Origin: JAMZMI01 sp049115715
GTDB taxonomy: Bacteria; Bacteroidota; Bacteroidia; Cytophagales; Cyclobacteriaceae
DNA: 64,000 nt
Assembly: GCA_049115715.1 (NCBI GenBank)
Contig: JAGDZQ010000009.1
Location: 13,358-77,357 of the forward strand
Direction: 5' to 3'
The position numbers and the translations under genes were made by a program. A model generated the notes under the pieces. It saw only the letters and a list, made by a program, of their open reading frames with translations. It did not search any database and was not told where the DNA came from. Positions 34,385-43,536 of this stretch are shown here, one piece after another. Position 1 is the stretch's first letter, and each line of letters opens with the position of its first letter.

Positions 34385-34988
34385 GGGGTTTGAGAGAGGG
34401 CTGTTTGAAGATGAAATACAAGAGCTCGAGAGCATAATCTCTAACTGGAAAAACTATGATCAACTAATTGTTTTCTATGGCAGCTCTTCGTTTCGACTTT
34501 GGGAGACCATGCAAGAAGATCTAGCTCCTTTGAATACACTCAATTTAGGTTTTGGAGGTGCTTCCTTTGGCTGGAGTGTATTCTACTATGATCGGGTGAT
34601 CAAGATTCTTGAAAAAGCTTCTCATGTTGTATTTTACTGTGGCGACAATGATCTGGATAACGGACTCACTCCGGAAGCTGTCATGAAGAGATTTAAAAAA
34701 CTGGTAACTTCTACAAGAAGGGACTTTCCGAAAACTCCAATTTCGGTGGTAACCATTAAGCCTAGTCCATCTAGAACACACCTACAGGATAAAATCAAAC
34801 TGACGAACAACCTGATTAGAAAGGAATTATTCAAATTTCCCAAGACAGGACAAATCAACATCTACGATTCTATGCTAGATGCCAATGGAGTTGCCAGACC
34901 AGAGCTATTCATTGAAGACGAGCTTCACATGAACGCCAAGGGTTATAGTATATGGAAGGGAGTAATAAGAAAATACTTCGGAGTATAA
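34374..34988 (+). CDS. SGNH/GDSL-family hydrolase
   Basis: A 204-aa esterase-like protein starting MENEGFERGLFEDE inside the 3' end of the acyltransferase gene. SGNH blocks: FYGSSSFRLW (block I, nucleophile Ser38), LNLGFGGASFG (block II), YCGDNDLDNG (block III, Asn) and EDELHMNAKGY (block V, Asp and His). No signal peptide, so cytosolic. Such enzymes remove acyl or acetyl groups. The overlap with an acyltransferase suggests the pair acts on the same acyl group, one adding and one removing it, but that is inference. An upstream TTG at 34329 is less likely. Confidence 0.85.
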   Translation: MENEGFERGLFEDEIQELESIISNWKNYDQLIVFYGSSSFRLWETMQEDLAPLNTLNLGFGGASFGWSVFYYDRVIKILEKASHVVFYCGDNDLDNGLTPEAVMKRFKKLVTSTRRDFPKTPISVVTIKPSPSRTHLQDKIKLTNNLIRKELFKFPKTGQINIYDSMLDANGVARPELFIEDELHMNAKGYSIWKGVIRKYFGV

Positions 34989-35004
34989 TTACGAAAGTAA
35001 GTAA

Positions 35005-35712
35005 CTAAAATGTCTGAATCAATTGAGTGTATCGCTTCACTCTGAAATCATCGCTTAGTTTCTTGGAGACAACTATAAGGGAGTTAATGCAAGACACACA
35101 GTCATTGTTCATATTCAATGAAGACTCAAAATACCTTAAGGATGCCCTATAGTTCGCTCTCGACCTATCCGAATCTTGGTTAGAATAATAATCTCCTAGC
35201 GCTAGATACGTCTCCCCAATCATCTGCTGAGTTTCATAATCGTCTTTCAATATTTTGGCAGCATTGAGATGTTTGAGTGTCGATGAAATAAGATCTCTTC
35301 TTGCTCTGGAAGCTTGAGTTTGCTTGGATTGCTCAAGAATTTTAGAAGCCTCGGACTTTAGTTTTGGAAATAGCGACTCCAGCTCTTTGTTTGTCCTGGC
35401 TCCCCAAGACTCCACGTTGAATGACTTGACTTTCCTCAAATCGTTAAACGCATCAACATAAGCATTCTGAGTGTTCCCAGACTCTGATGTCATTCCATGC
35501 AATCTCGCTGTGGCGATACCTCGATAAAAATATGCTTTGGACTTTTCTTCAACTGTTAAAACAGATTCGTTTTCTAATGCTGTATTGATATCTCTGATAG
35601 TTCGCTCATAGGCTCCTCCAGAAAATGCAATTATCGCACTGGAAATATATCTTTGTTGACCAGAAGAAAAATATAAAGTAAAAATTAGTAGAGTGTATAA
35701 AATTCCCTTCAT
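35005..35712 (-). CDS. Secreted protein with TPR-like helices, unknown
   Basis: A 235-aa protein with a short signal peptide (MKGILYTLLIFTLYFSSGQ). The rest is all-helical, with pairs resembling tetratricopeptide units (IIAFSGGAYERTIRDINTAL, KAYFYRGIATARLH, IGETYLALGDYYSNQDSDRSRANYRASLRYFESSLNMN). Likely a periplasmic protein-protein interaction module; no named family. ATG at 35710-35712 is preferred to the GTG just before it. It is divergent from the FAN1-like gene through overlapping promoter elements. Confidence 0.6.
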   Translation of the reverse strand: MKGILYTLLIFTLYFSSGQQRYISSAIIAFSGGAYERTIRDINTALENESVLTVEEKSKAYFYRGIATARLHGMTSESGNTQNAYVDAFNDLRKVKSFNVESWGARTNKELESLFPKLKSEASKILEQSKQTQASRARRDLISSTLKHLNAAKILKDDYETQQMIGETYLALGDYYSNQDSDRSRANYRASLRYFESSLNMNNDCVSCINSLIVVSKKLSDDFRVKRYTQLIQTF

Positions 35713-35721
35713 CACCGCTTT

Positions 35722-35751
35722 TTTGGGACTGCAAAAGTATAAGTATTCTTG
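35722..35751. promoter_or_regulatory. Overlapping divergent promoters between the TPR and FAN1-like genes
   Basis: Plus strand: TTTG (35722-35725), 18 bases, then TATTCTTG (35744-35751; one mismatch to TAnnTTTG). Minus strand: an exact TACTTTTG (35732-35739) lies inside that spacer. The two RNA polymerase sites would compete for the same DNA, so expression of the two genes is probably mutually exclusive or balanced. Confidence 0.5.
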
Positions 35752-35765
35752 TCAAAAAATGAATA

Positions 35766-37400
35766 ATGAGTAAAAAAGAAATAATCGTATTGCCCCCAAA
35801 GTACTATTTAGATTATTTCACTTTCTTATTAGAGTTCGTACAAAGCAAGTCCGGTCATCTACTTGGAAACGTCGGTGAAACGTTTATATCTGACTTTTCT
35901 AAACTTAGCGAGGACGCCAAATGCCTGCTTGTGCGATTTGCAAACAGAAAAGGAGCCTACTTTCGTCTCTCAAAAATTAAATACGAGGAGATATCCAATG
36001 TTGGCCTGGCAGCCGAGGAACTTATTGAAAATGAGTTTGCAAGCCTCGACTTGCCAAACGACCCACGTCTTTTCCGCCTCTTCACTAAAGCAGAACTAGC
36101 CAAAATATTTCCCGAGAGGGAATTAGAAAAAAAGAAAAAAGACAAGTTTTTACCTGAGTTAGCCGAAGAAGCTCAGCTGGTGAATTATCAAAAGTTAGCG
36201 GCGTTTGATACCGTTATTCACACCTTAAGGCTAGAAGAAATCGATTTTTTGAAGCTCCTGTTTTTTGGCCATAATCATGGTATGATGACCGAATTTGTAA
36301 TCCGGGATATTGGCAATGTGAAGTTAGAAAATCTCGATGATCATGATTTTACTCCGTGGTTCGATTCGCATGAGGAGGCTCTCGCAGTTTTTGAGTTATC
36401 AAAGCTCAACAGCCTGATCAAAGAATATATGTCGATTGCTTTGCCAGAAGAGTTGCTTGAGGCAATTGCGCCTATCAATTGGAGCTCGATGATCAATTTC
36501 AAGAATGCCAGAAAATCAGGCGATCGCATCATGTTGAGATTGGGAGCGTATTTCGAAAAAGCCGGATTCCCAGAGGAAGCACTCTCCTATTTTGCTCTAG
36601 CCAAGAAACATCCATGTAGAGAGCGACAAATTAGAATCTATCAAAAACTTGACCGAAGTGATGATGCTCTAGATCTGGCGGAAGCGGTGTACGAAAATCC
36701 TTATAATGCTACAGAGAAGATTTTCGCGAAGGATTTTATAGCTAAAGTGGGGAAACGAAACCTACGAAGTACCACCAACAGAATTAAGCTTAGTGATGAA
36801 ATAACTGTCAGCTCATCGGGAAGTCAACGTGTTGAGGATAAAGCACTTGATTACTTAAGAGAAATGGGATATGATGGCATCCATGCTGAAAACCATTTAT
36901 GGAGATCTATTTTCGGACTCTTGTTTTGGGAAGAATTGTTTGATTCAAGTCAGACTGCTTTTCATCACCCTTTGCAGCGTGCTCCTTCTGACCTGTATTC
37001 ATCTGCATTTTACGAAACACGCAAAGATGTTCTCAATCAAAAGCTGAGGACACTAAGTACAAAGAAAAAACTGCTAGACAAGCTCATCTTCACTCATACC
37101 GAAAAGCAAGGCATAAACAACCCTCTGGTAGGCTGGAGTGATTCGCTGATCTCAGTTATAGAGGTTTGCATTCGGCTTTTGCCGCTTTCAGGAATCAAAA
37201 AAGTGATGATTGAGGTTGCTAAAAACGTAAAGGATAATAGTACTGGATTTCCAGACCTATTCATTTGGACAGAAACCAAATACCAATTTTATGAAGTGAA
37301 ATCGCCAAATGATTACCTTTCCTCTCAACAGTTGTTTTGGTTAGACTTCTTCAAAGAGCATAAGATCAAGTCTGAGATTTTGAGGGTGCACTACTCTTGA
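35766..37400 (+). CDS. FAN1-like structure-specific nuclease (VRR-NUC domain)
   Basis: A 544-aa protein with no signal peptide. The C-terminal VRR-NUC nuclease core is visible in NSTGFPDLFIWTETKYQFYEVKSPNDYLSSQQLFWLDFF: PD, EVK and the Gln-rich helix are the PD-(D/E)xK catalytic set. Upstream, GAYFRLSKIKYEEI and DDALDLAEAVYENPYNATEK match the helical SAP-like/TPR region of bacterial FAN1 homologues. The family cleaves branched DNA such as interstrand-crosslink intermediates and flaps. It is long and complete and has its own promoter. Confidence 0.85.
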   Translation: MSKKEIIVLPPKYYLDYFTFLLEFVQSKSGHLLGNVGETFISDFSKLSEDAKCLLVRFANRKGAYFRLSKIKYEEISNVGLAAEELIENEFASLDLPNDPRLFRLFTKAELAKIFPERELEKKKKDKFLPELAEEAQLVNYQKLAAFDTVIHTLRLEEIDFLKLLFFGHNHGMMTEFVIRDIGNVKLENLDDHDFTPWFDSHEEALAVFELSKLNSLIKEYMSIALPEELLEAIAPINWSSMINFKNARKSGDRIMLRLGAYFEKAGFPEEALSYFALAKKHPCRERQIRIYQKLDRSDDALDLAEAVYENPYNATEKIFAKDFIAKVGKRNLRSTTNRIKLSDEITVSSSGSQRVEDKALDYLREMGYDGIHAENHLWRSIFGLLFWEELFDSSQTAFHHPLQRAPSDLYSSAFYETRKDVLNQKLRTLSTKKKLLDKLIFTHTEKQGINNPLVGWSDSLISVIEVCIRLLPLSGIKKVMIEVAKNVKDNSTGFPDLFIWTETKYQFYEVKSPNDYLSSQQLFWLDFFKEHKIKSEILRVHYS

Positions 37401-38341
37401 TTTCGCCAATGATATGAATATGGTTAAAAAGTTTTTTTTTCGGATCAAGCAATATTGTTGGGGAGGGGTTGCACTATTCATCGGTTTTAAAAAGAAGCAT
37501 AATTAATCAGTTTTATTTTCATTAACCTAGTCACGCCAGTATGGCGCCTATGAGAAAATAGATTCCATGCTGGAATGACCTTCAGAGTGTAGGTCGAGGG
37601 ATAAAATACTTAAGTACAACCAGATAAATAAACTCAATATTAAAAACTCCACCCTTAATAAAACCTTGTAATTGAAATATTTTAAGTCCAACAACAGGTT
37701 TTACACATGATCCTTTTTCACCTTGAGATATAGTTAATTGGAACCATCCTGACCAAACCGCAGCTTGGTTTTTCCAATTGGATTTATCCTCCCCCTTTAT
37801 AATCAACCACAGACTCAATGATAATTCTGCAGCATCTTGACTTAACCAATCGCAAAGACTGGATTAGTCTGCCGATGAAAACAACGTTCCTCGAGGCATT
37901 AAACTTGATTCATAACCTCAACCCGATTTAAGAATAACTTAAACCCCGTTTAATGGTCGCTATTGATCTTTTTACCCCGAAATGAATTGAATATTTTATT
38001 ATGCTCAGTATTGATTCTGAGCGCTTTGCTATTAAGTGACTTTGATTGAAAAGCTAAGCCGGTCTAAATAGACTTGATAGAGGCGATACCCCGCAGCAAG
38101 GTACGAGCGAGGAGTAAAGCAGATAGCAAGACGGATCTTCGGGACTGGCACTACTCTTTCTCTCCAAATATTTTAACAAATCGCCTTTAATTCCTATCCA
38201 TACAGTAGGTAGATGCGGGAATAGCCTCCAGAAGTTATTAGCCAATACAGTTGAATTATTGTTGGGTATTTTTTACTCTTAATTCTCGAAGTGTTTCAAA
38301 TAATCCTATAAATTCAGGATGTAAAACTAAATGACCAATAA
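37401..38341. other. Gene-poor intergenic region of about 940 bases
   Basis: No convincing gene is seen. A 30-codon frame at 37414-37506 (MNMVKKFFFRIKQYCWGG...) and a minus-strand frame at 37582-37818 have no usable signals; the latter stays open without a start as far as about 37865 and could be a decayed gene. Elements present: a palindromic 50-base unit at 37530-37579, and a more GC-rich block at about 38055-38150. On the minus strand that block reads as a Cys-, Pro- and Ser-rich peptide not resembling a protein. Together these look like repeat or relic DNA. Confidence 0.45.
37530..37579. repeat. 50-base element with two hairpins and GTCA/TGAC ends
   Basis: Begins GTCA and ends TGAC. It contains two perfect small hairpins: CGCCA-GTA-TGGCG (37534-37546) and ATTCCA-TGC-TGGAAT (37562-37576). 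The symmetry and intergenic setting resemble a REP- or MITE-like unit. Only one copy was seen in the window. Confidence 0.5.
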
Positions 38342-39616
38342 ATGAAGATACTGATGCTTGGGTGGGAGCTACCTCCCCATATTTCTGGAGGACTTGGAGT
38401 GGCAAGTGAAGGTATCGCAAATGGATTATCTGAAAAGGGTCATAAAGTTGATTTTCTGATTCCAAAAAAGAAAAAAGGTCACTCAAGCTCGGTATTCAAC
38501 ATCGTATCAGCAAGCGATATTAAACCTGATTTTGCGCTTTGGAAAAAAACGATTCGGTACACTGAAACGCTCAGAGATACTGAAATGGGGGCTCGATTGA
38601 TTCCTTATTTACCGGCTGAGGTTTTCATCAAAGCAAAAGAAAGACAGGTAGTTGTTGAAAAAATCGAGGAGACGGAGGAGTCCGAATTACTTAAGAAAAT
38701 CGACTTAACGGGAGACTATCTGGAAAGCCTCAATCATGAAATTTCTAAATATGCACTACTAGCGGCGCAATTCAGCAATGAGTCTCCTTATGATGCCATT
38801 CATGCGCATGATTGGGTGACGTTCAAAGCAGGTAGAATGGCGGCAAAAAAGTCGGGTACTCCTCTATTTGTGCATTGCCATAGTACAGAGTATGATAGAA
38901 ATGGATTTCATGCTCAACCTTTTATCATCAACGAAGAAAAACTTGGTTTCAAAGAAGCGAAAACTATTTTTTGCGTAAGCGAAAGACTGAAAAAAGTCAT
39001 TGTAGGAAAGTACAAAATCAAGGCAAAAAAAATCGTGGTAGTTCCGAATGCGGTTTCGACAATTCCATCAATTAAGCAGAAGAAATCTTCTCCTAAAAAG
39101 GAAGTCGTTTTTGTTGGCAGGTTTACTCATCAGAAGAGCCCAATGGCTTTCATTGATATAGCCAGAGCACTGGTGAGTAAAGGAATTGATTGCCATTTTA
39201 CCATGATAGGAGATGGCTATCTGCGCGGTGATCTAGAAGATAGAGTCTCACAGAAAAACCTTGATGGTAGATTTGATTTTACTGGATTCATCCCTCAGGG
39301 AAAAGCTTTGGAAAAGCTATCAAAAGCGGATCTACTCATTGTCCCTTCTTCTGCAGAGCCATTTGGACTTGTAATTCTGGAAGCTATCAGCATGAAAATA
39401 CCTGTAGCTGCTGCTACAGGTACTGGCGTGGCGGAATTCATCCCAAGTCTTCCCCAAGCTGAGCTTTGGGATCACTACAACTACGAGAAACTAGCCGAGC
39501 GACTCTTAACCGATGATGCTTTAATAGAAGCATGCACTGAAGCATGCTTTAAGGAAGCCAGTCAATTAACCTGGGAAAATTCAGCTTTAAAAATGGAGGC
39601 TGCATATCATTCTTAA
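38342..39616 (+). CDS. GT4/GT5-type glycosyltransferase
   Basis: A 424-aa GT-B-fold enzyme. The N terminus MLGWELPPHISGGLGVASEGIANGLSEKGHKV is the glycogen-synthase-like donor-site loop (GG-L-x-V); HAHDWVTFKAGRMAAKKSGTP follows, and the C-terminal GT4 signature is FVGRFTHQKSP, KADLLIVPSSAEPFGLVILEAISM. Transfers a sugar from a nucleotide donor; polymer or acceptor unknown. Cytosolic, no signal. It is directly followed, without gap, by a FAD-dependent oxidoreductase, so the two are translated together; a functional link is not evident. Confidence 0.88.
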   Translation: MKILMLGWELPPHISGGLGVASEGIANGLSEKGHKVDFLIPKKKKGHSSSVFNIVSASDIKPDFALWKKTIRYTETLRDTEMGARLIPYLPAEVFIKAKERQVVVEKIEETEESELLKKIDLTGDYLESLNHEISKYALLAAQFSNESPYDAIHAHDWVTFKAGRMAAKKSGTPLFVHCHSTEYDRNGFHAQPFIINEEKLGFKEAKTIFCVSERLKKVIVGKYKIKAKKIVVVPNAVSTIPSIKQKKSSPKKEVVFVGRFTHQKSPMAFIDIARALVSKGIDCHFTMIGDGYLRGDLEDRVSQKNLDGRFDFTGFIPQGKALEKLSKADLLIVPSSAEPFGLVILEAISMKIPVAAATGTGVAEFIPSLPQAELWDHYNYEKLAERLLTDDALIEACTEACFKEASQLTWENSALKMEAAYHS

Positions 39617-40738
39617 ATGCTAAGTATCTGGGAAAAAGAGTCACTTATTAGCTATGACGTAATCATCGTCGGAGCAGGGATAAGTGGACTGTCTACAGCT
39701 GCCAGTATCAAAGAAAAAAACAAAAGACTTAGTGTATTAATATTAGAAAGAGGATTACTACCAACGGGTGCTTCTACCAAAAATGCTGGGTTCGCTTGCT
39801 TTGGAAGCATCTCTGAGTTGTCTCAAGACAGAAAAACACTCGGTGATGATAAAATGCTCTCGCTTGTTGAGAAGAGATGGAATGGGTTAAAAAAAACAAT
39901 TTCCAGACTTGATGAATCCAAAATTGGGTTTGAGCAAAAGGGAGGGTATGAATTGCTGGATGAGAAACAAACTCATTATCTGGAAGAAATTGAGCAAACC
40001 AATCAACTTCTCAAGCGTGTTTTTAAATCAAGCGTTTATTCAAGCAAGGATGAAAAGCTTAAAGACTTTGGTTTTGAGAAAACGAGGCACTTGATACACA
40101 ACCAATTCGAAGGGCAACTTCATACTGGTGATTTAATGAAGTCTCTATGGGAATATTGCGGAGAATTGGGAGTAAAAATCATCACTGGAGCTGAAGTGCA
40201 AGGTTACGAATCGCACAATAAGTCGATTCGTGTCAAAACACCTGGTCTTAATTTTGAATGTAAGTCTCTGGGGATTTGCACCAATGCGTTTACTCAATCA
40301 ATAGCAGGAAAAGACGTGGCAGTTAATCCCGGAAGAGGAATGGTTCTGCTTGTCAAACCTAAAGACAGGTTGAGGTTCAGCGGCACTTTTCACTATCAGG
40401 AAGGCTACTATTATTTCAGGGATTTTGGAGAAAAATTACTCTTTGGCGGAGGTCGCAACCTTGATTTCAATACAGAAACAACAACAGATTTTGGTATCAA
40501 TGAATTGATTGAGCAGCAGCTTCATAAGCTACTGCAAGAGGTCATCATTCCGAAAACATCCTATGAGGTAGAAACGAAATGGTCGGGAATTATGGCTTTT
40601 GGCGAGACAAAGGCTCCTATTGTTTCCAGACTTTCGGAACATGTTTTTTTAGGAATCCGGCTTGGGGGCATGGGTGTAGCCATAGGAAGTATCGTCGGAG
40701 AGGAATTAGCTCAACTTATATTGAATGATTTGGATTAA
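39617..40738 (+). CDS. FAD-dependent oxidoreductase (DAO family)
   Basis: A 373-aa flavoprotein of the D-amino-acid-oxidase superfamily. The dinucleotide motif IIVGAGISGLSTAASI lies at about residue 17; RGLLPTGASTKNAGFACFG matches the conserved FAD contact, and LGGMGVAIGSIVGEELAQLI is the C-terminal flavin-binding segment. The start ATG follows the stop of the glycosyltransferase gene with no gap. The substrate (amine, glycerol phosphate or glycine-like) cannot be assigned. Confidence 0.85.
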   Translation: MLSIWEKESLISYDVIIVGAGISGLSTAASIKEKNKRLSVLILERGLLPTGASTKNAGFACFGSISELSQDRKTLGDDKMLSLVEKRWNGLKKTISRLDESKIGFEQKGGYELLDEKQTHYLEEIEQTNQLLKRVFKSSVYSSKDEKLKDFGFEKTRHLIHNQFEGQLHTGDLMKSLWEYCGELGVKIITGAEVQGYESHNKSIRVKTPGLNFECKSLGICTNAFTQSIAGKDVAVNPGRGMVLLVKPKDRLRFSGTFHYQEGYYYFRDFGEKLLFGGGRNLDFNTETTTDFGINELIEQQLHKLLQEVIIPKTSYEVETKWSGIMAFGETKAPIVSRLSEHVFLGIRLGGMGVAIGSIVGEELAQLILNDLD

Positions 40739-40842
40739 TAGTAATGCTATTTGCTAACAACTTCTATTTTATTTGGTTAGAAAGAGATAAAAGTTTTTTG
40801 GACGAGATTTTCGAATTAACTTAATCGCATAAAACCTACTTA

Positions 40843-42339
40843 ATGCCTGAAAAGAAATCCCCAACCTTACTCCGATCCCTAGTACCCATTTTTTTTCTCA
40901 TCCTAGCTCTTTCTTTAAATGTTAGCATTTTTGGTGATGCGGCACTAGGAGGCTCCAACCAGATCATTCTTATGCTTTCTGGTGCTGTAGCTGCTATTGT
41001 AGCTGGGAGTATTGGGTTCAAATGGAATGAGATAGAGAAAGGTATCGTCAAAACCATAAGCTCAGCCATGGGCTCCATTCTTATTCTATTCATTATTGGT
41101 TCACTTGCGGGTACATGGCTGTTGAGCGGGATCGTGCCTGCCATGATTTACTACGGACTCAAAATTCTAAATCCAACTATATTTCTTTTTGCTGCGTGTG
41201 TCGTATGTGCAATTGTTTCTGTTGCGACAGGAAGTTCATGGTCTACTGCTGCTACTGTTGGAATAGCATTGATGGGAATTGGGCAGGCTTTGGGCATTTC
41301 GGAAGGACTTGTTGCTGGAGCTATACTTTCGGGGGCTTACTTCGGAGATAAAATGTCTCCACTTTCTGATACAACTAATCTGGCTCCAGCTATGGCGGGA
41401 ACGGATCTCTTCACGCATATCAGGTATATGACGATCACCACGCTTCCTTCCATATCGATTGCGCTGCTGCTCTTCTTGATAATAGGTTTTTCTCAAGGCG
41501 GATCAGGTACGATTGATAAAACTCAAGAAATCCTCGCAGCAATAGAAAGCAGGTTCTACATCTCGGGCTGGCTATTTATTGTTCCCGCGATCGTGATTAT
41601 ATTGATTGTCAAAAAAGTCCCAGCACTGCCTTCTTTACTTGTAGGCACACTTTTAGGAGGATTATTCGCTATCATTTTTCAAAAAGATCTGGTTTTGGAA
41701 GTAGCTAAAAGTGCAGAGGCGTACGGAGCGCTCCTTCCCTACTTCCAATCAAATATGGCATCATTTGTAGGTGTATTTCTTGGTATCATGCAGTCTCTTT
41801 TTGGTGATGTAAACATTACTACTTCCAATGACTTAGTAAACGACCTCCTAAGCTCTGGAGGCATGAAAGGAATGCTTGGTACGATTTGGCTGATCTTATC
41901 AGCCATGGTATTTGGAGGGGTAATGGAAACTTCGGGCATGCTTAAGGTTATAGCAGGAAGCATCATCAAGCTAGTGAATTCAACAGGAGCACTTATTGCC
42001 GCTACTACTGGCACATGTATATTCTTCAACATCACCGCATCGGATCAGTACCTTGCAATCGTGGTTCCCGGCAGGATGTATACGGACATTTATAAGAAGA
42101 AAGGATTAGCCCCAGAGAACTTAAGCAGAACACTCGAAGACTCAGGCACTGTCACATCCGTGCTTATCCCATGGAATACTTGTGGTGCTTACCATTCGCA
42201 GGTTTTAGGGGTGTCTACATTTGCCTTTGCCCCGTATTGCTTTTTCAACATTATTAGCCCAATTATGACAATAATTATAGGTTTTGTGGGCTATAAAATC
42301 AAAAAATTGACCCCAACTACAGAATCTCAAGTAGCTTGA
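40843..42339 (+). CDS. nhaC: NhaC-family Na+/H+ antiporter
   Basis: A 498-aa integral membrane protein with about 12 hydrophobic helices. NhaC-type signatures are CAIVSVATGSSWSTAATVGIAL, GAYFGDKMSPLSDTTNLAPA and TSDQ-like ITASDQYLAIVVPGRMY. The family exchanges Na+ for H+ or, in some members, malate/lactate, so the substrate is presumptive. It has a 104-base leader; the next gene begins inside its stop codon (TTGA), implying coupling. Confidence 0.88.
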   Translation: MPEKKSPTLLRSLVPIFFLILALSLNVSIFGDAALGGSNQIILMLSGAVAAIVAGSIGFKWNEIEKGIVKTISSAMGSILILFIIGSLAGTWLLSGIVPAMIYYGLKILNPTIFLFAACVVCAIVSVATGSSWSTAATVGIALMGIGQALGISEGLVAGAILSGAYFGDKMSPLSDTTNLAPAMAGTDLFTHIRYMTITTLPSISIALLLFLIIGFSQGGSGTIDKTQEILAAIESRFYISGWLFIVPAIVIILIVKKVPALPSLLVGTLLGGLFAIIFQKDLVLEVAKSAEAYGALLPYFQSNMASFVGVFLGIMQSLFGDVNITTSNDLVNDLLSSGGMKGMLGTIWLILSAMVFGGVMETSGMLKVIAGSIIKLVNSTGALIAATTGTCIFFNITASDQYLAIVVPGRMYTDIYKKKGLAPENLSRTLEDSGTVTSVLIPWNTCGAYHSQVLGVSTFAFAPYCFFNIISPIMTIIIGFVGYKIKKLTPTTESQVA

Positions 42340-42920
42340 ATATAAGATCATTCATACCAAAAGAAGAAGTATTAACGCTTGATATAATCCGGTTTCAAGG
42401 TGAAATTGAAGTCATTGATGATTCTGAGGAGTTAAAGGAATTGCTAAGGGAATTAAGCCTAGAAGAGTATTTGGGTTTTGATACTGAGACAAAGCCTAGC
42501 TTTAGAAAGGGTGAATATCATGAACCTGCCATCGTTCAGATTTCCACTTTGGAAAAAGCATACCTCATCAGAATCCAGAAGACTGGCTTTACCAATTCGT
42601 TGAAAACCTTTCTTGAAAATAAAGCGGTTAAAAAAATTGGGATCAGCATCCGTGATGATCTGAAGGACATGCGCAAAGTGCGCGAATTCGAACCGGGTGG
42701 TTTCATCGATTTAAATAATGTAGCAGAACGACTTGGAATACGACAAATCGGGGTTAAAAGTCTAACTGGGATTTTTCTTAACAAGAGGGTGAGCAAGGGG
42801 CAACAAACTTCTAACTGGGAAAATGAAAACCTCACTATAAACCAGCAAAACTACGCCGCTACAGATGCTTGGGTATGCCTTGAAATGTACCATTCTCTTT
42901 TGAGGCGAGGCTATGTGTAA
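42336..42920 (+). CDS. DEDD-type 3'-5' exonuclease
   Basis: A 194-aa RNase D/DnaQ-like nuclease: FDTETKPSF (Asp-Glu, Exo I), ISIRDDLKDMRK (Exo II region) and NQQNYAATDAWVCLEMYHSL (Exo III Tyr-Asp type, DEDDy). RNA or DNA substrate unresolved. The start codon is TTG overlapping the nhaC stop (TTGA); no ATG fits before the first motif. Single-domain form, shorter than RNase D with HRDC. Confidence 0.82.
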   Translation: MNIRSFIPKEEVLTLDIIRFQGEIEVIDDSEELKELLRELSLEEYLGFDTETKPSFRKGEYHEPAIVQISTLEKAYLIRIQKTGFTNSLKTFLENKAVKKIGISIRDDLKDMRKVREFEPGGFIDLNNVAERLGIRQIGVKSLTGIFLNKRVSKGQQTSNWENENLTINQQNYAATDAWVCLEMYHSLLRRGYV

Positions 42921-42942
42921 AAGGAAATAACTCGCGGCTCCT

Positions 42943-43536
42943 TTAAATGAAATCGATAGGTCTAGCCAGCTCTCTTATCTTTTGCTTCAGCTCCTCAAAC
43001 CGCTCATCTTTAATCAATCCAAGGTATTCACACTGATCAGTGAAGATTTTGTTTTCGTACTCAATATCAAAATCAGCTAAGACTCTCTCCACTACAGAGG
43101 TTTCTTCATAATTGAATACTATTTTGAATCTGGTCTTAGAATGAATAGTCTCGATTCTTGCTTGAGCCAGTGCGTCATCTGTTGCAGTCTTGTACGCATG
43201 AATTAATCCTCCCACTCCTAGTTTGGTACCTCCAAAATAGCGAACCACCACTACCAGCGTATTCGTCAAGCCGTATGACCTGATTTGCCCCAGTATTGGA
43301 TCACCTGCCGAATGATTTGGTTCTCCATCATCATTGGCTCTGTAGCTTTGTGTTTTCATACCAATCACATACGCATAACAGTGATGTTGTGCATCATGAT
43401 ATTGTTTCTTCAAACTTGAAAGTGCTTCTCGAATATCTTGATCGGACTGAACAGGAAATGCAAAAGCCAAAAACTTACTCCCCTTTTCTTTGTATTCTCC
43501 CTTGGTAGGTGCTTTTATCGTTTGAAACTCATTCAT
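42943..43536 (-). CDS. YigZ/IMPACT-family protein
   Basis: A 197-aa protein of the UPF0029 family: KEKGSKFLAFAFPVQS, QYHDAQHHCYAYVIG, RANDDGEPNHSAGDPIL and VVVRYFGGTKLGVGGL are its signatures. The family relates to ribosome or translation stress in eukaryotes (IMPACT), and the function in bacteria is unclear. The start overlaps the stop of the upstream secreted TPR gene by four bases. Confidence 0.93.
   Translation of the reverse strand: MNEFQTIKAPTKGEYKEKGSKFLAFAFPVQSDQDIREALSSLKKQYHDAQHHCYAYVIGMKTQSYRANDDGEPNHSAGDPILGQIRSYGLTNTLVVVVRYFGGTKLGVGGLIHAYKTATDDALAQARIETIHSKTRFKIVFNYEETSVVERVLADFDIEYENKIFTDQCEYLGLIKDERFEELKQKIRELARPIDFI

Noticed and set aside
37414..37506. 30-codon frame with FFF run after the FAN1-like gene
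   Set aside because: A nine-T run creates the hydrophobic part; too short and without supporting signals.
38054..38245. Minus-strand frame in the 37.4-38.3 kb gap
   Set aside because: Cys/Pro/Ser-rich peptide without domain character, better explained as repeat-like intergenic DNA read by chance.
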